Shown: piece after piece, positions 1 through 17,259 of the stretch | How positions within the stretch are numbered: the first letter of the stretch is position 1 | Layout of the letters: each line of letters starts with the position of its first letter | DNA from: Sitta carolinensis | Lineage: Eukaryota; Chordata; Aves; Passeriformes; Sittidae | Length of the DNA stretch: 64,000 nucleotides | Assembly: GCA_032173965.1 (NCBI GenBank) | Contig: CM063283.1 | Coordinates: 19,696,501-19,760,500 of the forward strand | Direction: 5' to 3' | Translations under genes and position numbers: made by a program | The notes under the pieces: generated by a model | Database searches by the model: none | Seen by the model: only the letters and a program-made list of their open reading frames with translations | Told to the model about the DNA's origin: nothing

Positions 1-6169
<6,169 letters not shown>

Positions 6170-6170
<1 letters not shown>

Positions 6171-6800
6171 GCCAATCCCTGCCTGGCAATGAGGAGCCAG
6201 CAACTCCTGTGGTGCCCAAAGGCAAGCGGCTGGGTGACCCGGGAAGAGCCGGCGGCGCGGAGGGAGGGATCCCGGGATGTCCCGCTCCCCCGGGCCCAGG
6301 AGGCCGCGGGCGCTTTCCGCCTCCCTCAGCCGCGGCCGGGGTGACGCGAGGGGTCTCCCGGCCCCTCCGCCAGGGGCCGCGTCGCCCCTGGCACCGGGGA
6401 ACGATGGGGAGGCGGGAGGAGGGGGCGGCCGGCTCACCCCAAACCCATCGCTGCCCCTCTCTCCCTCCTTCCCGCCGCTTCCACACGCGGCTGCCCGCGG
6501 GAGCAGCCCCCTCTCTCTTACTCTGGCCTCTCCGCCGTCCCGCCGGTGCAGCCCCCCCGTCCGGCCCCGCGCGAGCCCGGCCACGGCCGCCGCCGCCGCC
6601 GCCCGTACGTGGCAGGGCAGAGAGAAGGGGCCGGAGCGAGGCCGGGCCTGCGCGAGCCGCGCGCCTGCGCGCTCCGCCTCGCCGGGCCCCGCCCCCTCCC
6701 GGCTGACATGGCGGGCCCTCAGTGCCCGCAGTGCCACCTCGGCGCGGCGCCGGCGGGAGGGAGAGTTCGTTATGGAACACGAGCCTCGGCCTTCGGGGGC
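6170..6800 (-). promoter_or_regulatory. TFG: CpG-island promoter of TFG
   Basis: GC content and CpG density rise sharply here against the A/T-rich surroundings. The island contains a GC-box cluster near 6686-6700 (gccccgccccctcccgg). Near 6660 there is a gcgcctgcgcgc element one base away from the palindromic NRF1 consensus. There is no TATA box. The island lies upstream of the minus-strand start-codon exon, so the most direct reading is the housekeeping promoter of TFG. Several open frames of 60-250 codons cross it on both strands. They are composition artefacts, rich in Pro, Arg, Ala and Gly, and are not genes. Confidence 0.8.
6438..6600 (-). other. TFG: Putative non-coding exon 1 of TFG
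   Basis: On the minus strand a splice donor (TTTGGG|GTGAGCC) leaves the last exon base at 6438, inside the CpG island and ahead of the start-codon exon. The 5' end is a guess, placed where the GC-rich core begins. Other donors in the island cannot be excluded without cDNA. Confidence 0.35.
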
Positions 6801-8391
6801 TGGCCGTGCTCAGAGACAAAAGGGGCCGGAAAATTCCTCTGCACTTGTTAGACACGCACACAGGAGCCATTCATCCTTGCATGGTCACGTCTAGACATTC
6901 ATTACTGTCATAACCGCACACACCCTCACACTCCCCTGTCTTGCATTCAGAGCTTGTCCCCCTAAGAGAGATGAGATATGAATCTGCAGCTAATTTCCTG
7001 AGTTTTGTCAATGGAAGGTGCGGAATGGATTCCTAAGGGTGCCTCTCCCAGAGCTACGGGAACTGGCTCTCGTGTTACCCTGGGATAGTTGGGAATTCTG
7101 CTGCCCGTGTTGGTTCAGCAGGGAGGCCGCGCTGTGCTGGTGCCTGCGAGAGGGGCGCCTATGCAGAGCTACCCGAAGCACTGCTGTGCTCACTTATTTC
7201 CTGGCGTTAAAGACGCCTCTGAAAAGACACCTTTTCCTTTAATACCTTAAAAAGCAAAGCTTCCAAATAGTGGTTTCTGCCGGGACAAGAAAAATGTAGG
7301 CGTTGTTTAATTGTTGTAGTATTTGTCCTTGCGGAGAGCGCTGTCCCTTGCCTAGAAGAGGGTTCAATTAGCAGTAAGCAGATTGAAAATGGAGGTGAGA
7401 ATTTGAAATAGAAGTGAGAAAAGATGAACACGATACAAATTTTAATTCTAAATATTTCAAGGAGGAGGAGGGGCATGGTTCAGGAGGCTTCTTTGCTAAA
7501 TGTTTTGAAGTATTTGGAAAATATTTAGGTATTTTCAATGAAAAAAAAAAAATCTTTGCTTTAAAAAATATAGGAAAGGTTTAGAAAACTAGACGTTTCC
7601 ATCCATTATACTTTTTGCCACTTGCATTGCATACCTTTGTACTGATAATTCAGTCCTTCTCCAATCCATTTCTTTATCAAAGCAGTGTTTCCAAAGTGTT
7701 AACAAGAAACTTTGTGATCCCTAAAGTCCACATATCACAAGCAATACCAAAGTTCACTACACTATGAAGATAAATATATTCTACGTGTAGATAAGACCTG
7801 AACTGTTGTTCCTGTAACAATTTAGCTTATAACGTGAAAAACATCATTTTAGTTTGTTCCATTTCTGAAATTAGAATTCCCGAGAGGAAAGAAAAAAAAA
7901 AAAAGGCAAAAAACGTGTAATTGAGAGGGGGGCTTTATGCTGAAAATGTTTTCTGTTAAGCAAGACATGTTCAGTGTTGGCAATAACAGTGTTTTATTCA
8001 CATCTGAAATACTTACACACAGGATGCTTAATTAGTAAAAGAAGTCAGCATTTCCAATTCCATACTTCAAATTCTTCTTGGGTTTTTTGCTTGTTTTTTG
8101 GCATAATATGGAAACAATATTTCTATTAGTTTTTGTTTTTTTTTTTTATTGCCATTCAAAATTAAATGGGATGTTCTTTAGACAATACTTTTGTTTGTGG
8201 GGAAAAATATCAATGATTAGAAAATATAACTCACTTAAGGAGTCATCCTCACAGTGCCTAGCTGTGTTTTTACAACACAATCAAGTATCATCTTTCCTAA
8301 ACTACACAAATTTATGAAGGAAAATTTCTGAAGGAAATTGGAGGAATTGAGCAAGCATTATACATTGGATTTACAAATAAAATATGGATGC
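6801..8391. other. Spacer between the TFG promoter and the 3' end of the ADGRG7 locus
   Basis: This is A/T-rich spacer of about 1.6 kb with no recognised gene. The one element of note is a minus-strand AATAAA (read from TTTATT at 7993-7998), in a suitable place to serve as the ADGRG7 polyadenylation signal if the candidate terminal exon just above it is real. Confidence 0.5.
7993..7998 (-). other. Possible polyadenylation signal AATAAA
   Basis: TTTATT on the plus strand reads AATAAA on the minus strand, downstream of the candidate ADGRG7 terminal exon and upstream of the TFG promoter. Such hexamers are frequent by chance in A/T-rich DNA. Confidence 0.25.
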
Positions 8392-8652
8392 TCACAGATA
8401 CATGAACTTTCTATCGAAAAAAGAAGTATGGACTAAAATTACTGAATAACTTTTAATGACCTTCTCTGCTTTTTCAGGAGCAGTAGTGATGCACTTCAGT
8501 CTTGCTTCTGATGTGACTGCTCTTTTTAGAGGTTTATCAGTGCTACAGTATACACATATTTTCTGCCTCATAAGAGAGCATGGATTTCTAAAACATGGAG
8601 GACTTTTAAGGACTGATGAGACACTTCTATGAAGACACTCAGAAAGTCTCAT
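8392..8652 (-). pseudogene. ADGRG7: Candidate ADGRG7 terminal (cytoplasmic tail) remnant
   Basis: This open minus-strand frame of about 86 codons ends at TGA. It includes a Ser/Val/Leu run followed by a basic stretch (KPLKRAVTSEARLKCITT) that loosely resembles the tail after TM7 in human ADGRG7, where a Ser-rich SEASKVLMLL segment precedes RRKSLPSVTRPRLRVKMY. It lies at the expected downstream end of the locus, with an AATAAA about 400 bases further on. The similarity is weak and no TM7 precedes it, so it could be chance. Confidence 0.25.
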
Positions 8653-11600
8653 GTGTAATGCACAGTGTATTTATAACTGCTGCTTGTTGATATACCCTTT
8701 GGTTTCTAATTAATTTGAATTTTTACTTATGAAAGGGAGAGGAGAGCTGCGGTGCCTTGGCCATGTCCAATGGGCCTGGAATATACAAAAGGCATAAAGA
8801 GAGAAACTTCTGTGTGTCTATACTGGAGTATAAAACTGTCATTCTCTCAGTCCTTGCAAAGACCTTGGAGTACAAGGAACACCAAGAGGCTCTGGTGCTG
8901 CCTGGCTGGTTTGCAGTCGCATTGTCCTGCCAGCCCATGGTCCTGCTCCTGGCTCCTCATGGTCTCAGCTTATGGTCTCTATTTCCAGCTACCTGCAGCT
9001 GAAGAAGTGTGTCCATCATTCGAGGTACCCATGACAGCTGCATGAAATAAACCATGAACAAAGCAGGATTGTATTTCATGTATTTGCATGTTTCTAGTTC
9101 TGGTTAAGGAAGGTAGACTAGGAAATATTGTCTGAAAAAGTCTGAGTTGATCTGACAGTTTCCTGGGAATGTTTTTCAGACTGTGATTTTGAAACATTTT
9201 AGGTTTTTCAATGCAGATGCCGTGGTACTTGGAAAACAGGAAACACTTTGGAAACTTTCTTCTTGAAGAGTGGTGCTCTGAAAGTGGACAGAATACAAAT
9301 CTGGAGTCCTTGTAGAATCCTTGTGGACTAAATATTTTGCTGTTAAAACCAGAAAAGATCAGTCAATGTGACTCGATTCGAAAAACAACCATAAAATGAT
9401 TTTGGTAACTGCTAACAATTACATCAATAACTTGAAATAAAAGAAGTACTTTCAATAGGAAAACGATTCTGTGTACATGATTCCCAACTATAGATCCTCA
9501 TTTATGCATTGTAATGGAATAATTAGCATGTGTCAGGAGCCTGTCTCAGGACCATATTGTTACTCTCATCTGGACAGGATGGAGATAAGACCTGGCTGAG
9601 GATTAAATGTGGTGTACCATACCAACAGTTCAGTCAGGTTCACGCAAAGGGAATAAAGACAAACAAGACTAACATTTCTGTGCTGGTTTTCTAAATTCTC
9701 ATTTCAAGGATTAAATGAGAAAATCCTGAGTGAAAAAAAAAAAAAAAAAAAAAAAGTGGCTCATGTTCTTAAATAAATAAATCTCTGTTTCCTCTGTTTC
9801 CTGTTCATGATTTCAGTTTTAAATCCTTGGCATAACCTATCCATCACTGTGGTATGATCACCTCACGACTTCTACACTTTGCAGATCTGATTGTCAGTGG
9901 TGTACAGACACTCAGTTTTCAGTAGATCAAACTGATAATAAACAACTTCATGTTTGGGGATGGGTGGATTTTCACTTATTTCCCATTAGCTGTTTTATAG
10001 AAAATAGCCAGGGATGTAATAATGAAGAATGCTTTACTCCAAGTACTTCATATGCCTTATATGAAGGGGTGCATTTATAGAAATACAAGGCCAAGAATCC
10101 AGCAGGGCTGTGGGAGGAAAGGAGAGGCAGACACTTTCCTGAAGGCATCTTTTCAGTATCACTGTGAAAGGCCTCAAGCCATGAAGCTCTTGTTACTTCC
10201 CTGGGACTCTTTCCAACAACTATTGCAGAGAAGTTTTTTCCTGCTATTCTCTCTGAAAACAATTTTATATGTGATTTGGTATAAGAGAAGCCACCCAGAC
10301 AGAACAGTCTTTTCAGCGCTGACCTTGAAATAAAATCTGCACAGTCTTGCAGAAGCATTCAAGGTGGATGTAGATCCAGTACCCTAGATCCTTAGTAAGG
10401 AGAAAATATGTTTCCTTCTAGTGAATATCTAGGTTGAGTGAAGAGCTTTATTTCTTTATAGTACTTAGAAGTACAAAATAATGTACCAACAATACATCTA
10501 GAATTGTATTAATAATAAGCCATCACGAAAGGTGTGGAATAGCAAGTGTAATAATATGTGGACTTAAAATTCTTCCTGTCGGTTTTCCTTCTCTGTCAGT
10601 AGCTTCAAGTGTTATTGCAACTACTGTGGCAGGGATTCCTAATTAATAAAAGAGACATTAGCAATTTATTCTTTGGTTGCACAGGCATACCTCCCTTGCA
10701 CACAAAGCTTCTTGCCTCCTAAATTCCATAGATTTTAAGATCTATGTTTCACCTGCCTTGTGCTAAGTGAAAGGGGTTTTCTGTAGCCTAGACAAAAGGT
10801 AAGACTGAGCATTATGAGCACTATTTTTCTGAGGACAGCTCATATCCATGACTTGATGATTTTTCCCATCAAAGAGCTTCAACAGATCTTCCTAAGCCAA
10901 CAGTAGTGGTGAAAAACCAAGCTCTCTCCTGAGCTGTAGTGGGCTCCCTTATCACAACTGTGCAACCCTACCTTCTGGTCAGCAGTGAGAAATTAATTTA
11001 GGAACATTTCGTACCAAACACCATTACACTTCATACCAGATTGATGCAGAGTGTAACGTTTGCCCTGCAAGAAGCTTGGCTGTCAGGTTTGCCTCCTCAA
11101 TCCCTTTGCTTCATTTCTTGTCTTCTTGTCTTCCTACCTACTAGTTCACACTGGGCAGCACATCTCATGGGGAGGAACCTCATGCAAAACTTTTTATCCT
11201 GGTAATAAACATGCCTCTTAAAGTCTCTTCCTTCTTCATCCCTAATAGAGCCCTTCCAGAATGCCATGCATTGACTGTGCTCTCAAAAGAGATCCAAAAG
11301 CAGTGAGTCAGAATCATGCTGGTTTGGACTTGAGTAACTTGTCACAGGACACACAGAAGAACATAATGCTGTGCTGTCATTCAAATACACATGGAGGGAG
11401 CACACTGCCACGTAGCCAGGCAGCATTTGTTGAACTTTTTCTGGCTTGCGTGTGCAGTCCAAATTCTAAATGTTTCCAAGGAATTGCCTCTGCAAGTGCA
11501 AGACATAATAATGGAAGAATAAGGATTGAAAACTGCTTGGTGGGTGCCATCAGAAACAATACAACACAAAAGCTGAATTCACAACGTGGAAAAGACTGGT

Positions 11601-12189
11601 GTCCCTGTACACTGTATTAGAAGAGAAATTTCTTGAAACAGGCTGAGATTTTCACTTTACCTTGTCAGCATCTGTCTGAATTTTTCCATTCTCTGGGAAG
11701 TTTTCTTTCAGTTTGCAGTGTTGTTGCTAACTTCTGTATTGACTTTAGAATGTGTTCTTTGCTTATTAATAATAATATATAACAAATAATATCAGGAACT
11801 CATTGCTTTTGAATGTATTCAAGGCTCTGGCTGGGAATCTCTAAATCAGGAATTTAAGGCCCATGTGCGATCACCATAACTGAAAATTTTTTATTTAATT
11901 GGCAGAAGCAGATTGTTGAACACTTGATTACTGTGAAAATTTCTCCTGCACCCAACAGGCATGTGGTGTGCCAGTGATTAGGCTATCAGTTTCAGTGTTT
12001 TATCAGGACTATGAAAACAACCTCAGGTTATACCAGTAATGTGGGCAGCAACAGGAGATTATTAAACCACATGGCAGTAGCCCAGAGACACTGAATCTAA
12101 TTGCTCTCTGCTGATCTCATATCTTTACACCCCTCCCTGAATGTACTCTGTGCTGCAAAAATTGCCATATGGACAACTTTAAACCTTAC
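8653..12189. other. ADGRG7 intron-like DNA; TM4-TM7 exons not found
   Basis: This is the expected place for exons encoding TM4 to TM7 of ADGRG7. I searched the minus strand by eye for the TM5 Trp-Ser-Phe-Ile segment, the TM6 GITWILAY segment and the TM7 NTTQGLQIF segment and found none. There is a 23-base A run at 9733-9755. The open frames of 100-130 codons near 10.0-10.4 kb and 11.3-11.6 kb look like no known protein. Confidence 0.5.
9733..9755 (+). repeat. Poly(A) run
   Basis: Twenty-three consecutive A residues. It may be the tail of an old retroposed sequence or a simple mononucleotide repeat. Confidence 0.8.
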
Positions 12190-12556
12190 CCCATCCAATT
12201 ACTGACATGGTTATGAGGAAATGTCCAGGCAGCAGCTTCATGGCTCTGAGCAGCAACAAGTACAACAGTGCAGGACTGAATGTTGACCACAGAAATGTTG
12301 CCAACAAGAAATAGAGAAATAGTGCAGTAGGACAGCCACAGCTGTGCACCAGGAGTCTGCAGGAGGAACCCTGATGTCAGAGGTGAGTAAGGTGGTACTG
12401 GTGGCATCATAAGGAAGGTATTGCTGGTAGCATCTGCTGGGTTTGTTGCTACACTTCCTGGAGGTTTAGTTGTCAATTCCAAAGATGAAGAGGATGTTAA
12501 AAATGAGCATAGAAAAGCAGAGACTCATGTCAGAGTCAGATAAGTTTTGAGTTTTC
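12190..12556 (-). pseudogene. ADGRG7: ADGRG7 TM2-TM4 exon with stop codon and frameshift
   Basis: The exon has an acceptor (aaccaacag) and a donor (ATT GGA TGG G|GTAAGG). It encodes RKT, then SMLIFN-LFIFGIDN (end of TM2), CTAVAVLLHYF (TM3 with its conserved Cys), and after a frame change a run ending LLRAMKLLPGHFL...SVIGWG (TM3-TM4). All of these match human ADGRG7 in order. Three defects show. TAA at 12468-12466 follows GIDN in frame. An 8-bp tandem duplication (agaaatag twice, 12307-12322 on the plus strand) shifts the frame right after LLHYF. The first half of TM2, WVLVN in human, is replaced by a polar run with three acidic residues. Dropping one duplicate copy would restore the TM3 frame exactly, so the duplication is the cause of that shift. 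Confidence 0.88.
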
Positions 12557-12958
12557 CTGTTGGTAGAAATCTGTTTAGGGGGAAAAAAAAGAGAAAAATG
12601 AGAAAAAAGTCAAATATTTTCTCATTTTCATTTATACTAAAAGCAAGCTAGAGAGGAGGAACTTTAATACAGACAGAAACCAAAACAATAACTTGTTTGC
12701 AGAATTTCACCAATAGACAGCTTAACAAATCCATCAGTTTTGTCTGACTTTGACTAGAACAGAGAATATCCAGCACCTTTTAGGACTAGGCCTTGACTGA
12801 CTGAAGTTTGGGATGCATTTTATTTTTTATCTTCTGCTCTTTTTGGAATACTTTTCTTCAGCGTTAAGAAGTGAGATAGCATAGAACAAGTATTTCTATC
12901 CATTCTGCAAAATGCAAGAGAATAATAAACCTCCAATTCCAAACTTTGTCTTATCTCC

Positions 12959-13100
12959 GAATCACGGAATCACAGAATCAATCAGGTTGGAAAAGACCTC
13001 CAAAATTGTTGAGTCCAACCTATGACCAAAGACCACCTTGTCAACTAGACCCTGGCACTGAGTACCATGTCCAGTCTTTCCTTTCACCTCCAGGAACAGT
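12959..13100 (-). mobile_element. CR1 retrotransposon 3' end fragment
   Basis: The plus strand reads 'atcacggaatcacagaatca...ggttggaaaagacctcc...gagtccaacc'. This is the reverse complement of the CR1 3' terminus, where short TTCTATG-like octamers end the element. The 5' end is truncated, as is usual for CR1. Confidence 0.85.
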
Positions 13101-15250
13101 GAGTCCACGACTTCCCTTAGCATTATATGTAGTATATGTATGCATATATGTGTGTGTATTTTTATGTGCATAATATATAACATTGTCATAAATAAAAGCA
13201 TTTAAAAGACAGAGGCTGGAAGCTCCTACAGTATTAAAAGCATGAATCTTGACGGAATTGCTCCAAACCTGCATTAGTGCAAGCAGGATGAGAAACATGC
13301 ATTAATCTATTCTAACTACAGCTCTGCTGGCATGGCTTCACTCACAGTTCGGAGGGGAATCACAGGACACCATTAGTCACAGGCACATCCTTCAAGAAAA
13401 TTTGCTGCAATTGTGTTTGTATTAAGTCATTCTCAATAAAACAGTAGCACAAGCAGCTACTGCCTAGGAAAAAAGATAACTGTTTACACCTTGTAATGCC
13501 AGGGTATGAGGGGAGGTGATGCTGGTGGTGGAGCACTGTGACACATTTTTAAAGCCTATTACTGAGATAGTGAGCTGAAAAGCTCAATGTGTGTCACAGA
13601 CCTGTGTAGTGATAACACCACTCTGGGTCTGTGTGTCAGTGCCTGGCCAGGCTAGAACAAAGGCGTCAGTGAGTCCCAAGCCATGCTATGTGATTTAGCT
13701 ATTTTTGAAAATATTATTTGCTAATCAATAATATTGCAATATGTTCTAAACTGGCTGCTTTTAATTGTTTTCCTCAAACTACATACAGAACAAAATATTG
13801 TAACTTAGTGTAAAATGCTTGCAGTTTAACATCTTGCCTTTTATCTAGTGAGTACTTGAAACAAAATGGTAATAACCAGACCAGCCATGGATAGTCCAAC
13901 ACCAATATAAGAAATATAATCCAAAGGCTATGCATATTTGTATTTTATCTGAAATGCCCAGAAAACCAGTTGTATCAGTTACATGAGATAAGAAGAGATA
14001 AATTTTTAAACTTTTTTAAGTTTGTGTTTCTGGTTGCACATAGAAACAAGAATGTTTTCATCAAGTTTTGATTATGGCTAGCAATTGCCAGAATTTTTAT
14101 ATCCCACAGAATTATTTTGGACCCCAAACTAAGAGAAGCTTATGAAAAACTCCAAAAAGAGATTTAACACTGCAAATCAAATATTCATCGAAAGAGCAGA
14201 TTCAATTATTCATAATAAAATACAAGGTGACACAGACTTTACAAAGCAGCTTTTAACTTTTCATACTGGTCAGCATTCTGAATTCTGACTTCTTGGTCTA
14301 AGGTAAGATATTACAAATAATTATGAATTGAAACCAGTCTATGTTTGTATATATTGACAATAAAGCAGCAAGTAAATGTAAATGTATTCAGTGAAATAGA
14401 AAATGCTATTGCATTTGCATAAACAGATGGGAATCTTATTTAGAATACAGTCAGTTTCTGCAAAAAGGACATGCATAACATAAAGGCGAAGACAGAAACA
14501 AGTAAATAGTACAAATTTGGAAATGCTGTTCTGTGAAGACAGTGAAAATGAACTCTGAAATGCTGCCACGCTGAAGTTAGTGACCACAGATATGTGAATT
14601 TATCCAGGGTGTGTTTTGTTTAGAGAAGCTGAAATAAATACTGAAAGAATAATGAACATCAGGAACAGGCAGTCATTCCTGAATAGTCTTGTTAGCGAAA
14701 GAGGGCAATGTATAAAACTTTATGATTGAAAGCTTAATATTTACAGGGTAAATACTTTTCTAGTTATAAAAGCAAAGGGAGTAGTTAGTGCTAAATCCTC
14801 TGAGTTAGTTACCCAGGAGAAGGCAGTGCCACAGCTCTCCCAGACAACTCTACTGTTCCTCTGGGGACACTTCAGCCTTTAGACAAACCCTCATTTAACC
14901 AACAGCTGCAGCAATGGAGGTGCAGAGCTGGAGGCTACAACAGCTGAGCAAGGGGAATGAATTAGGCCAGCCCATCCCTGCTAGGGAGCTGCACAAGCAG
15001 GTGAGCACAGCCACAGGTCATGTCAGAGGAAGCCAGGACTTGCCAATACATTTGGCTTTTCAGCAGCTTGGGCACAACTTGCCCAGTTTGCCAGATCTGC
15101 CACAGGGCAGAAACAAGTACATGGGGACATCTTAAACTCCTGTGCATTTTAACTGAGTGTATCTATGCCCTTATATTGCCATGCTGGTCTTACGAGTTAG
15201 AAACAACCAACCAACCAACCAAAAAAATTAAACACCCCCAGGCTTGTTAC

Positions 15251-15560
15251 TGTGACGCAGATAGAAACACACAGTAACACACACAACAGGTGTTCAGGTA
15301 GAGAAGAAGAAAGGAAGAAGTCTCTGTTTATTGTTGACTTCGTATAAATAAGTTTCTGGACAGTGATCAGAGATTGGACAGAGAAGTTACTACTTCTCTA
15401 TCTTCACTGGTCACTTAAGAAGTCCATCAGGTGATATCTTTTATAAAGGAATGTAAACATGATTCTTGTTTATCTTATAATTCATGAGAACTGACTCCAC
15501 TATACTAAAACAAATCAGAAGGCTTATTTTCAGGGACAACACAGGCTCTTCCCATTCAAG
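15251..15560 (-). mobile_element. LTR-like segment (endogenous retrovirus type), minus strand
   Basis: Read on the minus strand there is a TATA-like tatttatacg, then about 25 bases later AATAAACAGAGACTTC, then a C/T-rich tail. This TATA, poly(A) signal and short U5 arrangement is that of an LTR. The plus-strand left edge begins TGTGACGCAG. The right edge and target duplication could not be fixed. No retroviral coding sequence adjoins it, so it would be a solo LTR or a remnant. Confidence 0.4.
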
Positions 15561-17099
15561 AAAGGACAATGCCCTACCATCAGAACAGCAAAATTAGTGG
15601 TGTGATTACACTTGCATCGTTTACAGTGTAATCCCAAAAGACACAGGCATTACACAGCTGCAGTTCAGATGTGTCGTACTAGGGATTGGGATTGCAAGGA
15701 GAAAAAGTGGCTACAGAAACACAGAGATAGGCACTAGCAAACAGTGTGAGCTGAGTGTTTTGATTTTGAAAGGGGAGCTGACAACTACTAAGCTATAGAT
15801 GGGTTTCCAGTAAACTTTATGAATTATATCAATAACAGCATAATTTGGCATTTTAAACTTATTTTATGTGTCTTTCTCAGTGAAGATTGCCAATGAAATT
15901 ACCAATTCCTGTGAATTTTCAGGTGATTAGGATTCAGGCTCCCACTGAGTAAGCACTGAACAACTGCCAGTTGAATTACGTGTAAGCCAAACAACAGCTT
16001 TCAGTTTTTGGTAGCACTGTTACTGCCGACCAGAGCTGAATCCACACTGGAAGAGGAAGCAAACAATGATAAATGGAGTGACCCCTCCCTCCCCTCCTGC
16101 AGCACAGTGGTGCTCATGCACCCATACATCAAATGACTTGCAGTCATTTTCAAACATACTTCTGCAGAGTACAACAATTAGAACTACTTTTAATGAGCAA
16201 CGAGCAGGTTGGAGTGCAAATAAGAAGTGAACACAACCATTCATGGTATTAGGTGGTTCAATTAAAACTATGAATAAAAATAAAAGTAAAAAAGTGTTTC
16301 AGTAATTTCTTTAGAAATGACACATTTCCTGGATCACTTAGCTGCCTGGTTCCATGGTGATGATTACTGATCTGTCATGTATATGTGTTTGAACTTAAAA
16401 ACTTTGTTAAATATTGTAAGAAGCGAACTACTGTTTTCTGGAGAAACCGTGCCAGATGTGCATATTTATTATCTGAAAATTTAGGGGGTTTGGCAAATGG
16501 ACACTCACATAAGAACATTGTCTGCAAGAAAGCAGTAACATCTAGAATCAGTTTCTGGTAGAGGAAGTCAAAGCATACATTGGTTTTACCTGGAAGTAGG
16601 AGTTAAAAGAAAGCATGAAAAATGAACATTCCTTACATTAATATATTTATTGGGCTATGCCAGTCATGTTGCCTTTTTCGTGTTTTCCGTAATTTTGGTA
16701 GTCTTCTGGAGGGAAAGCCTGTCCTTCATAGACCTGGTTTTTCATTCTTGATATAAGACTAATGCATCCTAGGACAAATCCACTCTGGTATTCCTATAAC
16801 ACTTCATGGAATACACTGTTGCTCACAAATGTCCTAGTTTAGCAGCACAGAGTCAACAATATTAGCTGTTACGTATGGAAGTTGAAGGACGTTTTCTCTG
16901 CCACTTGATCCGAACATTCTTCACTTATGTCACCTATACATCCCAAAACTCTGTCAACTGCTTATTGCTAAAAATCAAAGCAAAAACAAACAAACAAACA
17001 AAAAAAAAACCCTCAGCTCCTCTCTGCTGGAGTCTCTTTTCCTAAGTCCTGGAGAGTATACTAAGGCCAGGGCCTCAAACTGGCCATGGTGTTTCTTAC

Positions 17100-17259
17100 C
17101 TTGGGACTGAAGGCTATTTCCACACTACTCACTACTCCACCATCTGTGTTGCCAGAGATGACTCATTTTTGTCTCCATCAAACTGTGGAGACTCTGATAA
17201 AACCCTGGACTGGAAGAATTTGTCATTTTGGTACAGGACAAATCCAACTCTGCCACTGT
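17100..17259 (-). pseudogene. ADGRG7: ADGRG7 GAIN-domain exon with frameshift
   Basis: The acceptor is ttcatcag, the donor CCCAAG|GTAAGA. After completing the split AAC codon from the 18889 exon, it reads SGRVGFVLYQNDKFFQSRV, matching human CGFVVYQNDKLFQSKT, then GDKNESSLATQ. In that frame it runs into TAG at 17134-17132. The matching continuation, GVVSSVEIAFSPK (human SASVDMVFSPK), lies in another frame up to the donor. The exon is 160 nt. Entry at phase 1 and exit at phase 0 require a length of 3n+2, so the net length is wrong by one deleted or two inserted bases. The break lies between about 17145 and 17130. Confidence 0.85.

Larger units (their letters stand above)
12557..17099. other. 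ADGRG7 intron-like DNA; GPS/TM1 exon not found
   Basis: Human ADGRG7 has the GPS motif (Cys-rich, ending CNHTTNFAV) and TM1 between the two flanking exons. No CNHTT-like sequence could be found on the minus strand here. The interval contains a CR1 3' end, an LTR-like piece and short A/C-rich simple repeats (15206-15239, 16980-17010). Its weak candidates are listed under rejected items. Confidence 0.5.

Noticed and set aside
14339..14587. Minus-strand frame containing VTNFSVAAF, like the GPS end TNFAV
   Set aside because: The preceding Cys-Asn-His is absent and the following residues do not form the expected TM1. Probably chance.
16860..16990. Possible GPS exon of ADGRG7 (a VFWD-like run then a Cys)
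   Set aside because: Stops occur in every useful frame, there is no CNHTT, and only a few residues match. Too weak to call.
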